A stretch of DNA of 64,000 nucleotides from Winogradskyella sp. MH6. Its GTDB lineage: Bacteria; Bacteroidota; Bacteroidia; Flavobacteriales; Flavobacteriaceae. Positions 16,535 through 25,946 of the stretch are shown piece after piece. The notes beneath the pieces were generated by a model. It ran no database searches. It was not told the origin of the DNA and was given only the letters and a program-made list of their open reading frames with translations. The position numbers and the translations under genes were made by a program. The DNA is taken from contig NZ_CP094494.1 in assembly GCF_022810765.1 (NCBI RefSeq), positions 1,612,001 through 1,676,000 on the forward strand. The letters are read 5' to 3'. Each line of letters starts with the position of its first letter. Position 1 is the first letter of the stretch.

Positions 16535-17239
16535 ATGAATGGAATGATGGGATATTATGTGCTAATTGGTGCCATTGCTTTGGTAAGCTGGTTAGTTAGT
16601 AATCAACTTAAACGTAAATTTGCTAAGTATTCCAAAGTGCAATTGCGCAATGGAATGAGTGGGCGTGAGATAGCTGAGAAGATGTTGGCAGATAATGGCA
16701 TTTATGATGTTGAGGTAATTTCTACACCAGGTCAATTAACAGACCACTATAATCCAAAAAATAAAACGGTAAATCTAAGTGAGGCAGTCTATAATCAGCG
16801 AAATGCTGCAGCTGCAGCAGTAGCAGCTCACGAGTGTGGTCACGCGGTACAACACGCACAAGCTTATAGTGCGTTAGGTATGCGTTCTGCTTTAGTGCCA
16901 ATAGTTAGTGTAACCTCTGGTATGTCTCAATGGTTAGTTATCGGTGGTTTAATCTTAGGTGCAGCGGCAGGTGTTGGATTAGGGTATTGGATTGCTGTTG
17001 CAGGTTTGGTATTTATGGGCTTTGCAACCTTGTTTAGCTTTATCACATTACCAGTTGAGTATGATGCCAGTAATAGAGCATTAGCTTGGTTAAAAGCTAA
17101 GAATATAGTGACACCAGAAGAATACAAAGGTTCTGAGGATGCTCTAAAATGGGCAGCAAGAACCTATTTGGTAGCTGCCATTGGTGCTTTAGCCTCATTA
17201 TTATATTGGGCACTACAGGTGTTTGGAGGTAGAGATTAA
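16535..17239 (+). CDS. YugP-family zinc metallopeptidase, membrane
   Basis: 234 residues. An N-terminal helix (about 5-22), then a zinc-peptidase site AAVAAHECGHAVQHAQAY (HExxH as HECGH, near residue 99), then helices about 130-175 and 210-228. This is the DUF2265/YugP membrane peptidase family; the physiological substrate is unknown. The Asn/Glu-rich segment before the site (NPKNKTVNLSEAVYNQRNAA) is also conserved in the family. It has its own intrinsic terminator directly after. Confidence 0.9.
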   Translation: MNGMMGYYVLIGAIALVSWLVSNQLKRKFAKYSKVQLRNGMSGREIAEKMLADNGIYDVEVISTPGQLTDHYNPKNKTVNLSEAVYNQRNAAAAAVAAHECGHAVQHAQAYSALGMRSALVPIVSVTSGMSQWLVIGGLILGAAAGVGLGYWIAVAGLVFMGFATLFSFITLPVEYDASNRALAWLKAKNIVTPEEYKGSEDALKWAARTYLVAAIGALASLLYWALQVFGGRD

Positions 17240-17262
17240 AAAAATCAAACAATAGATCAATG

Positions 17263-17288
17263 AAAAGCTCTGAGAAATCAGGGCTTTT
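17263..17288 (+). terminator. Intrinsic terminator after YugP gene
   Basis: AAAAGCTCTGA, loop GAAA, TCAGGGCTTTT (11-bp stem with one G-T pair) followed by T's. Nearly identical to the terminator of the next gene (18084-18107). Confidence 0.88.
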
Positions 17289-17345
17289 TTTCTATAGTCT
17301 TAGTAAATAAATACTTACATTGCGATAAACAAATACCAATCAATT

Positions 17346-18062
17346 ATGGAAAACCAAATGCCAAATCAATTACCAGAACGTGTAATGGTAAGTAGCTTGT
17401 CTGAAGTAGAACGTGCAGCTTTTTATAAAAAGACTTATGCTCATGTAGCAGGTGGAGTCTTAGCTTTTATTCTTTTTGAATACTTGTTGTTACAAAGTGA
17501 TGCAATAGTTGAGTTTATGATGTCAATGACTCAAGGTTATAAATGGTTATTGTTGTTAGGTGGCTTTATGTTAGCAACTAATTATGCTGAAGGTATGGCG
17601 CTTAAAACTACAGACCGGAATATGCAGTATCTGGCTTACGGTATCTATATCTTTTTTGAAGCTTTAATCTTCGTGCCAATGATTTACATCGCTGCATATT
17701 ATATGGATTCTGGGTCAGAGATTCTTAATCAGGCAGCTATAGTTACGTTAGCATTGTTTACAGGCCTTTCTGCTGCGGTATTGCTAACAAAAACGGATTT
17801 TTCATTTTTGAAAACAGGCTTAACCATAGGCTTTTTTATAGCTATAGGTTTAATCATTGCTGGAACAATCTTTGGTTTTAACCTTGGTTTATGGTTCTCT
17901 GTAGGAATGTGTTTATTAGCAGGAGGCTCTATTTTATATCAAACATCAAATATGGTTAACAAGTATTCTGTAGATCAGTACGTGCCAGCAGCTTTAGGCT
18001 TATTTGCAGCGTTAATGTTATTGTTCTGGTATATTTTAAGAATTTTTATGTCTAGAGATTAA
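17346..18062 (+). CDS. Bax inhibitor-1/YccA family membrane protein
   Basis: 238 residues with seven predicted membrane helices starting near residue 32. The pattern matches UPF0005/BI-1: a hydrophilic N terminus, six helices in hairpins, and an Asp-bearing final helix region (NMVNKYSVDQYVPAALGLFAALMLLFWYILRIF). Family members are pH-sensitive calcium leak channels or interact with membrane proteases such as FtsH. A second, diverged BI-1 gene is at 60506-61243. Single-gene unit with its own terminator. Confidence 0.9.
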   Translation: MENQMPNQLPERVMVSSLSEVERAAFYKKTYAHVAGGVLAFILFEYLLLQSDAIVEFMMSMTQGYKWLLLLGGFMLATNYAEGMALKTTDRNMQYLAYGIYIFFEALIFVPMIYIAAYYMDSGSEILNQAAIVTLALFTGLSAAVLLTKTDFSFLKTGLTIGFFIAIGLIIAGTIFGFNLGLWFSVGMCLLAGGSILYQTSNMVNKYSVDQYVPAALGLFAALMLLFWYILRIFMSRD

Positions 18063-18083
18063 TTTCAAATTTAATAAAAGAAG

Positions 18084-18107
18084 AAAGCCCTGAGAAATCA
18101 GGGCTTT
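18084..18107 (+). terminator. Intrinsic terminator after BI-1 gene
   Basis: AAAGCCCTGA, loop GAAA, TCAGGGCTTT, then TTT. Perfect 10-bp stem. Confidence 0.9.
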
Positions 18108-18127
18108 TTTGTTTGGTATCAATCTTT

Positions 18128-18188
18128 GTCATGCTGAACTTGTTTCAGCATCTGAGGTAAAATTAGATTCCAGTCTTTGCAGGAATGA
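18128..18188. repeat. Two-hairpin REP-like element
   Basis: First stem ATGCTGAA (18131-18138)/TTCAGCAT (18144-18151); second, decayed stem ATTCC/GGAAT (18167-18186). It joins in one unit the two halves seen separately at 13079-13104 and 14533-14552. Intergenic between the BI-1 and Lrp genes. Confidence 0.78.
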
Positions 18189-18202
18189 TAAAAGGTGTTT
18201 TT

Positions 18203-18673
18203 TTAAATCTTAATCTGTCTGTTAATCTGCTGTTGTAACGAAATAAATGTTTCGGTTCTGGAGACACCTTTAATACCTTGTATTTCTGTATTAAGTAAGT
18301 GCATTAAATGTTCGTTGTCTTTAGATAGGATTTTTATGAAGATACTCCATTCGCCTGTAGTGTAATGGCATTCGATTACTTCTGGTACGCGTTGAAGTTG
18401 TTTTACAGCCTCAGGATTACTTACGGCTTTATCTAAATACACACCAACAAAAGCCATTGTGGTATAGCCTAAAACTTTTGGATTGATAATAAACTTAGAA
18501 CCTGCTAATAACCCAGATTTTTCAAGTTTTTTAAGACGCTGATGTATGGCTGCACCAGAAATACCAACATTTCTGGCAATTTCTAAAACAGGTGTTCTGG
18601 CATCTTCCATTAAAGCTCTTAGAATCTTCTTGTCAATACCATCTATATAAATACCTTTATCGTTAACTTTCAT
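18203..18673 (-). CDS. Lrp/AsnC family transcriptional regulator
   Basis: 156 residues. N-terminal winged helix-turn-helix (IDKKILRALMEDARTPVLEI ... NVGISGAAIHQRLKKLEKSG, about 13-55) and a C-terminal RAM/ligand-binding domain (about 75-150) ending in the oligomer-forming TETFISLQQQI. Such proteins sense amino acids and control their metabolism. It is 50 bp downstream of the saccharopine dehydrogenase gene on the same strand, which suggests lysine-linked control of that gene (inference). Confidence 0.94.
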   Translation of the reverse strand: MKVNDKGIYIDGIDKKILRALMEDARTPVLEIARNVGISGAAIHQRLKKLEKSGLLAGSKFIINPKVLGYTTMAFVGVYLDKAVSNPEAVKQLQRVPEVIECHYTTGEWSIFIKILSKDNEHLMHLLNTEIQGIKGVSRTETFISLQQQINRQIKI

Positions 18674-18723
18674 GATTTCTTCTTTTAAATCGAAAGTTAA
18701 AAATAAGAAAAGGATTATAAATT

Positions 18724-20088
18724 TTATAGATTAAGAGGATTATACCCTAAATATGGCACTTTCTTTTCTTTAAATTCAATGCCATAAGATTTTAATCCTT
18801 CTAAAATAGGAGTGTAAACTTCTTTAGAAATCGGAATTTGTACACCAGGTGTTTTTATCTTACCGTTTAAGATATCTAAAGTTGCCATTGCAACCGGCAG
18901 ACCAACTGTTTTAGACATGGCAGTGTAAGTTTGGTCTTCACCAACCACAACCATTGTAGAATCAATTTGACGCTTTTCTCCATTGATTTCATATCCAAAC
19001 TTGTGATACATGACTATCATGTCTTTATCTTCATGGTCTAGTGTCCAGCTATCCATTAGGATTTTCTGTAGAATTTGAGCAGGAGTAGCCTTATCTAATT
19101 CTACCATTTTCTTAGGGTTAAAAATATCAAGCTCTAAAAACTTATCCCAAACAATATCATCTTGGTCAATTTTAAGTGCGTGTCTAAATTTAAGTTCAAC
19201 CGAATCCGTTGGACTGTATGGTAAAAAAGCATTTACAAAATCGCGGTAACTCATATTTATACTATCATCTATAGTATAGCTATCGTCTGTCATTCCTAAT
19301 TGCACAAAAACATTCCAAGCTCTACTAAAACCAACACGTCTCATAGTGCCACGATATAAGGTACGTACATGGTCTAAGCCATAAACATGTTGATATTTTA
19401 AAGAATCTCTGTTGGCATAAGCTTCAAAACGACCATAATCATCTATGTCTAAAAACTCTGTGCGTCTAAATAATCTGTCATAAGGAATATATTTAAACTG
19501 CTTTTCCTGTAAAAATTTAGCGGCTCCGCCTTGTCCCGCAACAACCACATTTCTTGGGTTCCATGTAAATTTATAGTTCCAAAGGTTGTCATCACTTTCA
19601 GGAGCAACTAAACCACCAGTAAATGACTCAAACAAGATCATTTTACCACCATTATCTCTAATACGATCAATAACTTGCATGGCACTCATATGGTCTATAC
19701 CAGGATCCACACCTATTTCGTTCATAAAAACGAGATTATTGGCTTTTGCATCCTCATCCAAGGCTTCCATTTCTTTACTTACATAAGATGCAGTTACCAT
19801 GTGTTTTTTATAAGTAACACAATCTCTAGCGACTTCGATATGAAAACGAGCAGGCAACATAGAAATAACAATGTCTGCATTTTTAACTGCTTCACTTCTT
19901 GAGTTTGAATCAAAAACATCTAAGTGGATGATGTTTACATCATTATGGTCGCTGACTAGCTTTTTGGCATTTTCAACATTAAGATCTCCTATAGTAATCT
20001 GAAGGTTCTCAGACTGAGATTTGTCTAATAAATATTTTATAAGGTATGATGAAGATTTTCCTGCACCAATAATTAAAATCTTTCGCAT
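18724..20088 (-). CDS. Saccharopine dehydrogenase family protein
   Basis: 454 residues. The N-terminal Rossmann fold starts MRKILIIGAGKSSSYLIKYL (GxGxSS) and the middle holds the family sequence FMNEIGVDPGIDHMSAMQVI. The C-terminal catalytic part includes GTMRRVGFSRAWNVFVQLG. In lysine catabolism this enzyme type (the LKR/SDH route) oxidises saccharopine to glutamate and aminoadipate semialdehyde; related proteins act on carboxynorspermidine, so the exact substrate is not certain. Followed by an Lrp-type regulator; divergent from the DUF423 gene. Confidence 0.9.
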   Translation of the reverse strand: MRKILIIGAGKSSSYLIKYLLDKSQSENLQITIGDLNVENAKKLVSDHNDVNIIHLDVFDSNSRSEAVKNADIVISMLPARFHIEVARDCVTYKKHMVTASYVSKEMEALDEDAKANNLVFMNEIGVDPGIDHMSAMQVIDRIRDNGGKMILFESFTGGLVAPESDDNLWNYKFTWNPRNVVVAGQGGAAKFLQEKQFKYIPYDRLFRRTEFLDIDDYGRFEAYANRDSLKYQHVYGLDHVRTLYRGTMRRVGFSRAWNVFVQLGMTDDSYTIDDSINMSYRDFVNAFLPYSPTDSVELKFRHALKIDQDDIVWDKFLELDIFNPKKMVELDKATPAQILQKILMDSWTLDHEDKDMIVMYHKFGYEINGEKRQIDSTMVVVGEDQTYTAMSKTVGLPVAMATLDILNGKIKTPGVQIPISKEVYTPILEGLKSYGIEFKEKKVPYLGYNPLNL

Positions 20089-20104
20089 AATGGCTTTATA
20101 TGAC

Positions 20105-20112
20105 TAATTTTG
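20105..20112 (+). promoter_or_regulatory. -7 box of DUF423 gene promoter
   Basis: TAATTTTG fits TAnnTTTG, 57 bp before the ATG at 20170. No clear -33 element. Confidence 0.5.
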
Positions 20113-20169
20113 TAATGCACGAAAGTAATAAATACACTAAGCAAAAGAAACCAAAAACACACTTTACTT

Positions 20170-20559
20170 ATGAACAAAAGAATATTAGTAGCAGGAACAA
20201 TTTTAGGAATCTTAGGAATAGTTTTAGGTGCTTTTGGAGCGCATGGCTTAGAAAAACTGGTTGATGCTGATGCCGTAAATACGTTTGAAACAGGAGTGCG
20301 CTATCAAATTTATCATGCCTTTTTTCTTCTCATTTTAGGAGGAACCAATTTTGTGAATTTAAAGACAAAGAAGATTGTTTTTTATCTTGTAATAGTTGGT
20401 GTTTTATTCTTTTCTGGCTCTATATATGGTTTGGCAACAAATGAACTCTCAAGTTTTGATTTTAAGACTATTGCAATGATTACACCAATAGGAGGTTTAT
20501 TGTTAATCTTGTCTTGGGTCATGGTATTAATCGGTATTATGAGAAATAAGGTCGATTAA
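20170..20559 (+). CDS. DUF423 membrane protein
   Basis: 129 residues with four hydrophobic helices (about 5-24, 42-59, 68-88, 98-123). The conserved N terminus GTILGILGIVLGAFGAHGLEK and VRYQIYHAFFLLIL are diagnostic for DUF423 (YgdD-like). Function is unknown. It precedes pckA by 64 bp but pckA appears to have its own promoter. Confidence 0.92.
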   Translation: MNKRILVAGTILGILGIVLGAFGAHGLEKLVDADAVNTFETGVRYQIYHAFFLLILGGTNFVNLKTKKIVFYLVIVGVLFFSGSIYGLATNELSSFDFKTIAMITPIGGLLLILSWVMVLIGIMRNKVD

Positions 20560-20593
20560 TGTAGTTTAGGTATGTCTTTTTAAAATAAAGTTA

Positions 20594-20601
20594 TAATTTT
20601 G
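20594..20601 (+). promoter_or_regulatory. -7 box of pckA promoter
   Basis: TAATTTTG fits TAnnTTTG and lies 22 bp before the pckA ATG. No good TTG upstream. Confidence 0.5.
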
Positions 20602-20623
20602 CAGCCTAAACAACACAAAAATT

Positions 20624-22240
20624 ATGGTAAACCATACTCCTTCAACGAAAACGATTTCGTTAGAAAACTATGGCATTAAAGATGCCAAAATCCACTATCA
20701 AATGACTCCAGATCAACTACATGATGAGACCATAAACAAAGGTCAAGGAGTTGAAGCATCGTCAGGTGCACTTGCTGTTAATACAGGTGAGTTTACAGGA
20801 CGTTCTCCTATGGATAGATTTATCGTTAAAGACGATATTACAAAAGACAAAGTTTGGTGGGGAAATATCAACATTCCTTTTGATAGTGATAAGTTTGATA
20901 AACTTTACGACAAAATCACAAATTACCTATCTAACAAAGAGATTTATGTTAGAGATAGCTATGCGTGTGCAGACCCAAATTACAAAACCAATATTCGTGT
21001 TATAAACGAATATCCATGGAGTAATTTGTTTGCATACAATATGTTTTTACGTCCAACAGAAGAGGAGTTAAAAGACTTTTCACCTGAGTGGACTGTAATC
21101 AACGCTCCTGGTTTTATGGCAGATGCTGAGGTAGATGGTACACGTCAGCATAACTTTGCGATTTTAAATTTCACAAAAAAGACTGCTATAGTTGGCGGAA
21201 CTGGTTATACAGGAGAAATTAAAAAAGGTATTTTTTCTGCTTTAAATTTTGAATTACCTGTTTTCAAAAATACATTACCAATGCACTGTAGTGCTAATGT
21301 TGGGAAAGATGGTGATACAGCAATTTTCTTTGGATTATCTGGTACAGGCAAGACAACATTATCTACAGATGCTAACCGTAGTTTAATTGGTGATGACGAG
21401 CATGGTTGGACTAGTGAAAATACTGTTTTTAATTTTGAAGGTGGTTGCTATGCAAAAGTTATCAATCTTTCTCAAGAGCAAGAACCAGAAATATATGGAG
21501 CCATCAAAAAAGGCGCTATTCTAGAAAACGTAATTATGGATGAAAAAGGCAATGTAGATTTTGCTGATACATCAATTACCCAAAATACTAGAGTAAGTTA
21601 CCCTATTTATCATATTGAAAACATTAAAACACCGTCAATTGGTGAAAACCCTAAAAATATTTTCTTTTTAACAGCAGATGCCTTTGGTGTATTGCCTCCA
21701 ATTTCAAAGTTAACTCCTGCGCAGGCTGCTTACCATTTCATCTCTGGTTATACGGCAAAAGTAGCAGGTACTGAAGCTGGTGTAGTAGAACCACAGCCTT
21801 CGTTTTCTGCTTGTTTTGGGGCACCATTTATGCCATTACATCCAACAGAATATGCGGATATGCTTAGCAAGAAAATGAAAGAAGCAGGTGTTAATGTTTG
21901 GTTGGTAAATACAGGTTGGACAGGAGGCCCTTACGGAGTAGGTACACGTATGAAATTAAAGTATACACGTGCTATGATTAACGCAGCATTAAATGGAGAT
22001 TTAGGACTTTATGATTATGACCATTACCATATTCATTCTGTATTTGGAGTAGCTCAGCCAAGACAATGTCCTGGAGTTCCAACAGAGGTGTTAAGTCCTA
22101 GAACAACATGGAACGATGATGAAGCTTATTACAAAATGGCATTTAAATTAGCTAATGCCTTTAGGGATAACTTTAAGAAGTTTGAATCGTATGCTTCTGA
22201 AGAAATTAGAAGAGGTGGTCCACAGCGCTATGCACTTTAA
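20624..22240 (+). CDS. pckA: Phosphoenolpyruvate carboxykinase (ATP)
   Basis: 538 residues, the full family length. Decarboxylates oxaloacetate to phosphoenolpyruvate using ATP, the entry step of gluconeogenesis. The P-loop kinase-1a motif GLSGTGKTTLSTD (about 236-248), kinase-2 segment LIGDDEHGW (metal-binding Asp) and the RFIVKDD / GEFTGRSPMDRF substrate block are all present, as is the C-terminal TGWTGGPYGVGTRMKLKYTR. Convergent with hemD, with a terminator between. Confidence 0.97.
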   Translation: MVNHTPSTKTISLENYGIKDAKIHYQMTPDQLHDETINKGQGVEASSGALAVNTGEFTGRSPMDRFIVKDDITKDKVWWGNINIPFDSDKFDKLYDKITNYLSNKEIYVRDSYACADPNYKTNIRVINEYPWSNLFAYNMFLRPTEEELKDFSPEWTVINAPGFMADAEVDGTRQHNFAILNFTKKTAIVGGTGYTGEIKKGIFSALNFELPVFKNTLPMHCSANVGKDGDTAIFFGLSGTGKTTLSTDANRSLIGDDEHGWTSENTVFNFEGGCYAKVINLSQEQEPEIYGAIKKGAILENVIMDEKGNVDFADTSITQNTRVSYPIYHIENIKTPSIGENPKNIFFLTADAFGVLPPISKLTPAQAAYHFISGYTAKVAGTEAGVVEPQPSFSACFGAPFMPLHPTEYADMLSKKMKEAGVNVWLVNTGWTGGPYGVGTRMKLKYTRAMINAALNGDLGLYDYDHYHIHSVFGVAQPRQCPGVPTEVLSPRTTWNDDEAYYKMAFKLANAFRDNFKKFESYASEEIRRGGPQRYAL

Positions 22241-22260
22241 GATGAACCATAAATAAATAA

Positions 22261-22290
22261 AAAAGCGATCCTAAATTTAGAATCGCTTTT
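22261..22290. terminator. Terminator between pckA and hemD
   Basis: AAAAGCGAT (22261-22269) / ATCGCTTTT (22282-22290) with inner CTAAA/TTTAG, followed by T's on the plus strand and flanked by A's upstream, so it may act in both directions. Confidence 0.8.
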
Positions 22291-22314
22291 TTTATATTAA
22301 AGTTTTAAATAAGA

Positions 22315-23064
22315 TTATTTTCCTTTATTAACACTGTCAATATATTTCTGTAATGCCATTGTCATAGATGGTGTCTCAGGAGTTGGTGCAGCGATATCTA
22401 CACGTAGTCCTTTTTCCTTTACAGCTTTTATTGTTGTATTACCAAACACAGCAATACGCGTGTCATTTTGTTTAAAATCAGGGAAATTATGGAATAAAGA
22501 TTCAATACCTGAAGGGCTAAAGAATACTAAGATATCATAGTACACGTTAGCTAAATCAGATAAATCACTAATTACAGTTTTGTAAAATGTAGCTTGTTTC
22601 CAATTCACTCCAAGGCTATCTAAAGTATCAGGAATAATAGGTTTTACCTTATCTGTAGTAGGCAATAAAAATGCTTCGTCCTTATACTTTTTAATTAAAG
22701 GTGTTAAGTCTTCAAATGTACGTTTACCAACATAGATTTTACGTTTTCTGTAAACCACATATTTTTGCAAATAATAGGCAACAGCTTCAGACTGGCAAAA
22801 GTATTTCATAGTATCAGGCACTTTAAAGCGCATTTCATCTGCAACTCTAAAGAAGTGATCTACAGAATTTCTACTAGTAAGTATAATAGCAGTAAACTTG
22901 CTAAGATCTATTTTTTGTTGTCTGATTTCTTTTGCTGAAACACCTTCTACATGTATAAAAGGTCTGAAGTCAACTTTAACTTTTTGCTTTTCCTGTAAGT
23001 CAAAGTACGGAGAATTCTCTATTTTAGGTTCTGGTTGCGATACTAAAATCGTCTTCACTTTCAT
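22315..23064 (-). CDS. hemD: Uroporphyrinogen-III synthase
   Basis: 249 residues. Cyclises hydroxymethylbilane to uroporphyrinogen III in tetrapyrrole synthesis. Sequence conservation is low in this family, but the two-lobed pattern is visible: TAIILTSRNSVDHFF (about 58-72), a central KRTFEDLTPLI, and VFFSPSGIESLF plus RIAVFGNTTIKAVKEKG (about 205-222). It lies 17 bp downstream of a DUF4271 gene, a frequent arrangement in Flavobacteriaceae. No other heme gene is in the window. Confidence 0.88.
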   Translation of the reverse strand: MKVKTILVSQPEPKIENSPYFDLQEKQKVKVDFRPFIHVEGVSAKEIRQQKIDLSKFTAIILTSRNSVDHFFRVADEMRFKVPDTMKYFCQSEAVAYYLQKYVVYRKRKIYVGKRTFEDLTPLIKKYKDEAFLLPTTDKVKPIIPDTLDSLGVNWKQATFYKTVISDLSDLANVYYDILVFFSPSGIESLFHNFPDFKQNDTRIAVFGNTTIKAVKEKGLRVDIAAPTPETPSMTMALQKYIDSVNKGK

Positions 23065-23081
23065 ATGTAAACTCCTTTATT

Positions 23082-23732
23082 TTAAATGTTATACTCGCTA
23101 ATCACCTTATATAAAAGCACATAAGGCGCAATTTCGAGAGCGCAAAGATACAATAAAAAATAGAAAAAATTGGGATTTATTATTTTTTGATAGTTTCTGA
23201 ATGAAGTCGCAAACCCAATGAGATTTATTAAAAAAATCACAATAAAAGATGTAATTATTATAATTTTAGGGTTTGTGCCTGTGTACAGTAGCAACAAGTT
23301 AGAAAAGACTAACACCAAACCAGAATAATTAAGAAACGTCATCTTTTGAAACAAATATGCATCAATAATACTGTCAATTTCAAAAAGACTTGCAATGAGG
23401 CGTTCTAGTAATGTTTTAATGATTACTACTGTTGCAACTGCAAGTAATAATTTTAGAAATGAAATTAACTCAAAAGCTAGTGGAGAAACAAACGTGGAAT
23501 AACAGAAAAATAAAAAGATACTTCCAGAAAACACCAAGTTAAGAAATAAAAGACCATCAAAAGGATCAATAAACTTTTGGTCTTTACTATAGATTTTAAG
23601 GTATTTAGAATTTCCTATTATAGATATAAAATCACCAAAGCGCAGTGTGTTTAGGTATTTGGCCATTGTTATAGCAAAAATCCCAAAAACAGTAAGCACT
23701 GTAAACCACTCGTGAGTAATATAATCCCTCAT
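23082..23732 (-). CDS. DUF4271 membrane protein
   Basis: 216 residues with about six hydrophobic helices. The N-terminal part (MRDYITHEWFTVLTVFGIF) and the ATVVIIKTLLERLIASLFEI segment match DUF4271, a Bacteroidota integral membrane family of unknown function typically adjacent to hemD. Probably inner membrane. It is the first gene of the two-gene minus unit, divergent from the GT2 gene at 23872. Confidence 0.85.
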   Translation of the reverse strand: MRDYITHEWFTVLTVFGIFAITMAKYLNTLRFGDFISIIGNSKYLKIYSKDQKFIDPFDGLLFLNLVFSGSIFLFFCYSTFVSPLAFELISFLKLLLAVATVVIIKTLLERLIASLFEIDSIIDAYLFQKMTFLNYSGLVLVFSNLLLLYTGTNPKIIIITSFIVIFLINLIGFATSFRNYQKIINPNFFYFLLYLCALEIAPYVLLYKVISEYNI

Positions 23733-23815
23733 ATTGCTAAATTATAAAGAAAATAAGGCTTAACATAATTAAAATCTTAATAAAGCTATAACAGTTTTTA
23801 ATCCCCTAAAAACTT

Positions 23816-23823
23816 TACATTTG
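23816..23823 (+). promoter_or_regulatory. -7 box before polyprenol-phosphate mannosyltransferase gene
   Basis: TACATTTG fits TAnnTTTG, 48 bp before the ATG at 23872. Confidence 0.45.
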
Positions 23824-23871
23824 TCAAAATTCTATCAAAAAGAAAAAATCTAGTTTTTTAAAAGTATTTGC

Positions 23872-24597
23872 ATGTCTGACGCACTTGTTATAATCCCGAC
23901 ATATAATGAGACTGAAAATATAGAAACTATTCTTAGAGCTGTATTTTCGCAAGACAAGTTGTTTCATGTATTAGTGGTAGATGATAATTCACCAGATGGT
24001 ACTGCAGATAAGGTAAAATTGTTGCAAAACGAGTATTCTAATCAGCTACATTTGTTGCAACGCGACAAAAAAAATGGTTTAGGAGCAGCTTATATAGCAG
24101 GTTTTACATGGGCTTTGGGTAATTCTTACGACTTTATTTTTGAAATGGATGCCGATTTCTCACATAATCCAAATGACTTAATAAAGTTGTATAATGCTTG
24201 CTCGGTAAATGATGCAGATGTGGCAGTTGGCTCTAGGTACGTTAAAGGAATTACGGTAGTAAACTGGCCACTATCTAGAATATTGCTTTCTTATGGAGCC
24301 TCTCGCTACGTGAGATTGATAACAGGAATGAGAGTAAAGGATTCTACCGCAGGATTTATTTGTTACAAAAGAAAAGTTTTAGAATCCATTAATTTAAACA
24401 AAGTGAAATTTGTGGGATATGCTTTTCAGATTGAAATGAAATTTAAAGCCTATAAAAAAGGCTTTAAAATTGTTGAAATTCCTGTTATTTTTAAAGATAG
24501 AATTAAAGGCAAATCAAAAATGAGCGGAAGTATTATTTCTGAAGCTATTTTTGGAGTTATTAGTATGAAATTGAAAAGCTTATTTATCAAGTCTTAG
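23872..24597 (+). CDS. Polyprenol monophosphomannose synthase-like GT2
   Basis: 241 residues. The GT2 core has [20 protein letters not shown], the [14 protein letters not shown] nucleotide-binding Asp motif, and the DxD-like [11 protein letters not shown] (D95-A-D97). The later [15 protein letters not shown] and [13 protein letters not shown] are characteristic of dolichol/polyprenol-phosphate mannose synthases. The C-terminal membrane helices of long versions are missing, so it is peripheral at the cytoplasmic membrane face. It probably makes a lipid-linked sugar for O-mannosylation or glycan assembly. Followed closely by dihydroorotase. Confidence 0.92.
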   Translation: MSDALVIIPTYNETENIETILRAVFSQDKLFHVLVVDDNSPDGTADKVKLLQNEYSNQLHLLQRDKKNGLGAAYIAGFTWALGNSYDFIFEMDADFSHNPNDLIKLYNACSVNDADVAVGSRYVKGITVVNWPLSRILLSYGASRYVRLITGMRVKDSTAGFICYKRKVLESINLNKVKFVGYAFQIEMKFKAYKKGFKIVEIPVIFKDRIKGKSKMSGSIISEAIFGVISMKLKSLFIKS

Positions 24598-24602
24598 AAA
24601 AG

Positions 24603-25946
24603 ATGAAAAGACAAACCCTCATAAAAAATGCTAAAATTGTCAACGAAGGAAAAATCGTTGAAGGAGATATACTTATAGAAGACGATTTTATAAAAGAAAT
24701 AGACGACTCTATCAGTGTTAAGTCGGCAGATATCACTGTTATTGATGCAGAAGGCAATTACGTGTTACCAGGTATGATCGATGATCAGGTGCATTTTAGA
24801 GAACCAGGCTTAACACACAAGGCCAATATAGAAACAGAATCTAAAGCAGCTTTGGCAGGTGGTATTACATCATTTATAGAAATGCCAAATACCAATCCTC
24901 AAACTACAACAGTAGAAAAGTTGGAAGAAAAATTTGCTATCGCAGCAGAGACTTCGTATGCTAATTATTCGTTTATGTTTGGAGGTACTAATGATAATCT
25001 AGACGAAATATTAAAAGTAGACCCTAAAACAGTTGCAGGATTGAAACTATTTCTAGGTTCTTCTACCGGAAACATGTTGGTAGATGACCCAAAAGTTATA
25101 GAGAAAATATTTTCTAGTACAGATATGGTTATCTCAGTGCATTGTGAAGATGAAGCTACGATACGAGAAAATCTGGCAAAATATAAAGCGGAGTATGGAG
25201 ATGATATTCCAATGGAAAAGCATCCAATTATAAGAAGTGAAGAAGCTTGTTACCTATCGTCGTCTAGAGCTATTGAGCTGGCAAAAAAGACAGGAGCAAG
25301 ATTACATGTGTTTCATTTATCAACAGGAAAAGAAACGAGTCTGTTCTCAAACAAAATTCCATTAAAAGATAAGAAGATTACAGCAGAGGTTTGTATACAC
25401 CACTTATGGTTTTCAGATGAAGATTATGCTAAAAAAGGAAGCCATATTAAATGGAATCCTGCTGTAAAAACAGCTAAAGATAGAGAACAGTTGCTTAAAG
25501 CATTACTTGACGACAGAATTGATGTTATAGCAACAGACCACGCACCACATACTCTCGAAGAAAAAAGTAATCCTTACACAAGTGCTCCATCAGGTGGGCC
25601 ATTGGTGCAACATGCTTTAGTGGCATTGTTAGAAATGCATCATCAAGGAAAAATTTCTATCGAAAAAATCGTAGAAAAAGCATGTCATAATCCTGCTATT
25701 CTTTTTGATGTTGAGAAGCGAGGCTATATTAGAGAAGGCTACTATGCAGATCTAGTTATAGTAGATGTCAATAGTCCTTGGACGGTTAATAAAGGAAATA
25801 TTTTATACAAATGTGGTTGGTCACCTTTTGAAGGCAACACCTTTAAAAGTAGAGTAACACATACGATTTTAAATGGTCAGTTGGTTTACAACAATTTTAA
25901 AGTATTAAACGTTAAAGCTGCAAAACGACTAACTTTTAATAGATGA
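24603..25946 (+). CDS. pyrC: Dihydroorotase
   Basis: 447 residues, amidohydrolase fold, pyrimidine synthesis (carbamoyl-aspartate to dihydroorotate). Metal-binding [10 protein letters not shown] (about 59-68), [19 protein letters not shown], the LGSSTGNML loop, HCEDEATI and [13 protein letters not shown] are clear. The HxH is D-x-V-H-F-R as expected in this type of dihydroorotase. It starts 5 bp after the upstream GT stop and overlaps the DUF4296 gene by 4 bp, giving a three-gene operon. Confidence 0.93.
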   Translation: MKRQTLIKNAKIVNEGKIVEGDILIEDDFIKEIDDSISVKSADITVIDAEGNYVLPGMIDDQVHFREPGLTHKANIETESKAALAGGITSFIEMPNTNPQTTTVEKLEEKFAIAAETSYANYSFMFGGTNDNLDEILKVDPKTVAGLKLFLGSSTGNMLVDDPKVIEKIFSSTDMVISVHCEDEATIRENLAKYKAEYGDDIPMEKHPIIRSEEACYLSSSRAIELAKKTGARLHVFHLSTGKETSLFSNKIPLKDKKITAEVCIHHLWFSDEDYAKKGSHIKWNPAVKTAKDREQLLKALLDDRIDVIATDHAPHTLEEKSNPYTSAPSGGPLVQHALVALLEMHHQGKISIEKIVEKACHNPAILFDVEKRGYIREGYYADLVIVDVNSPWTVNKGNILYKCGWSPFEGNTFKSRVTHTILNGQLVYNNFKVLNVKAAKRLTFNR

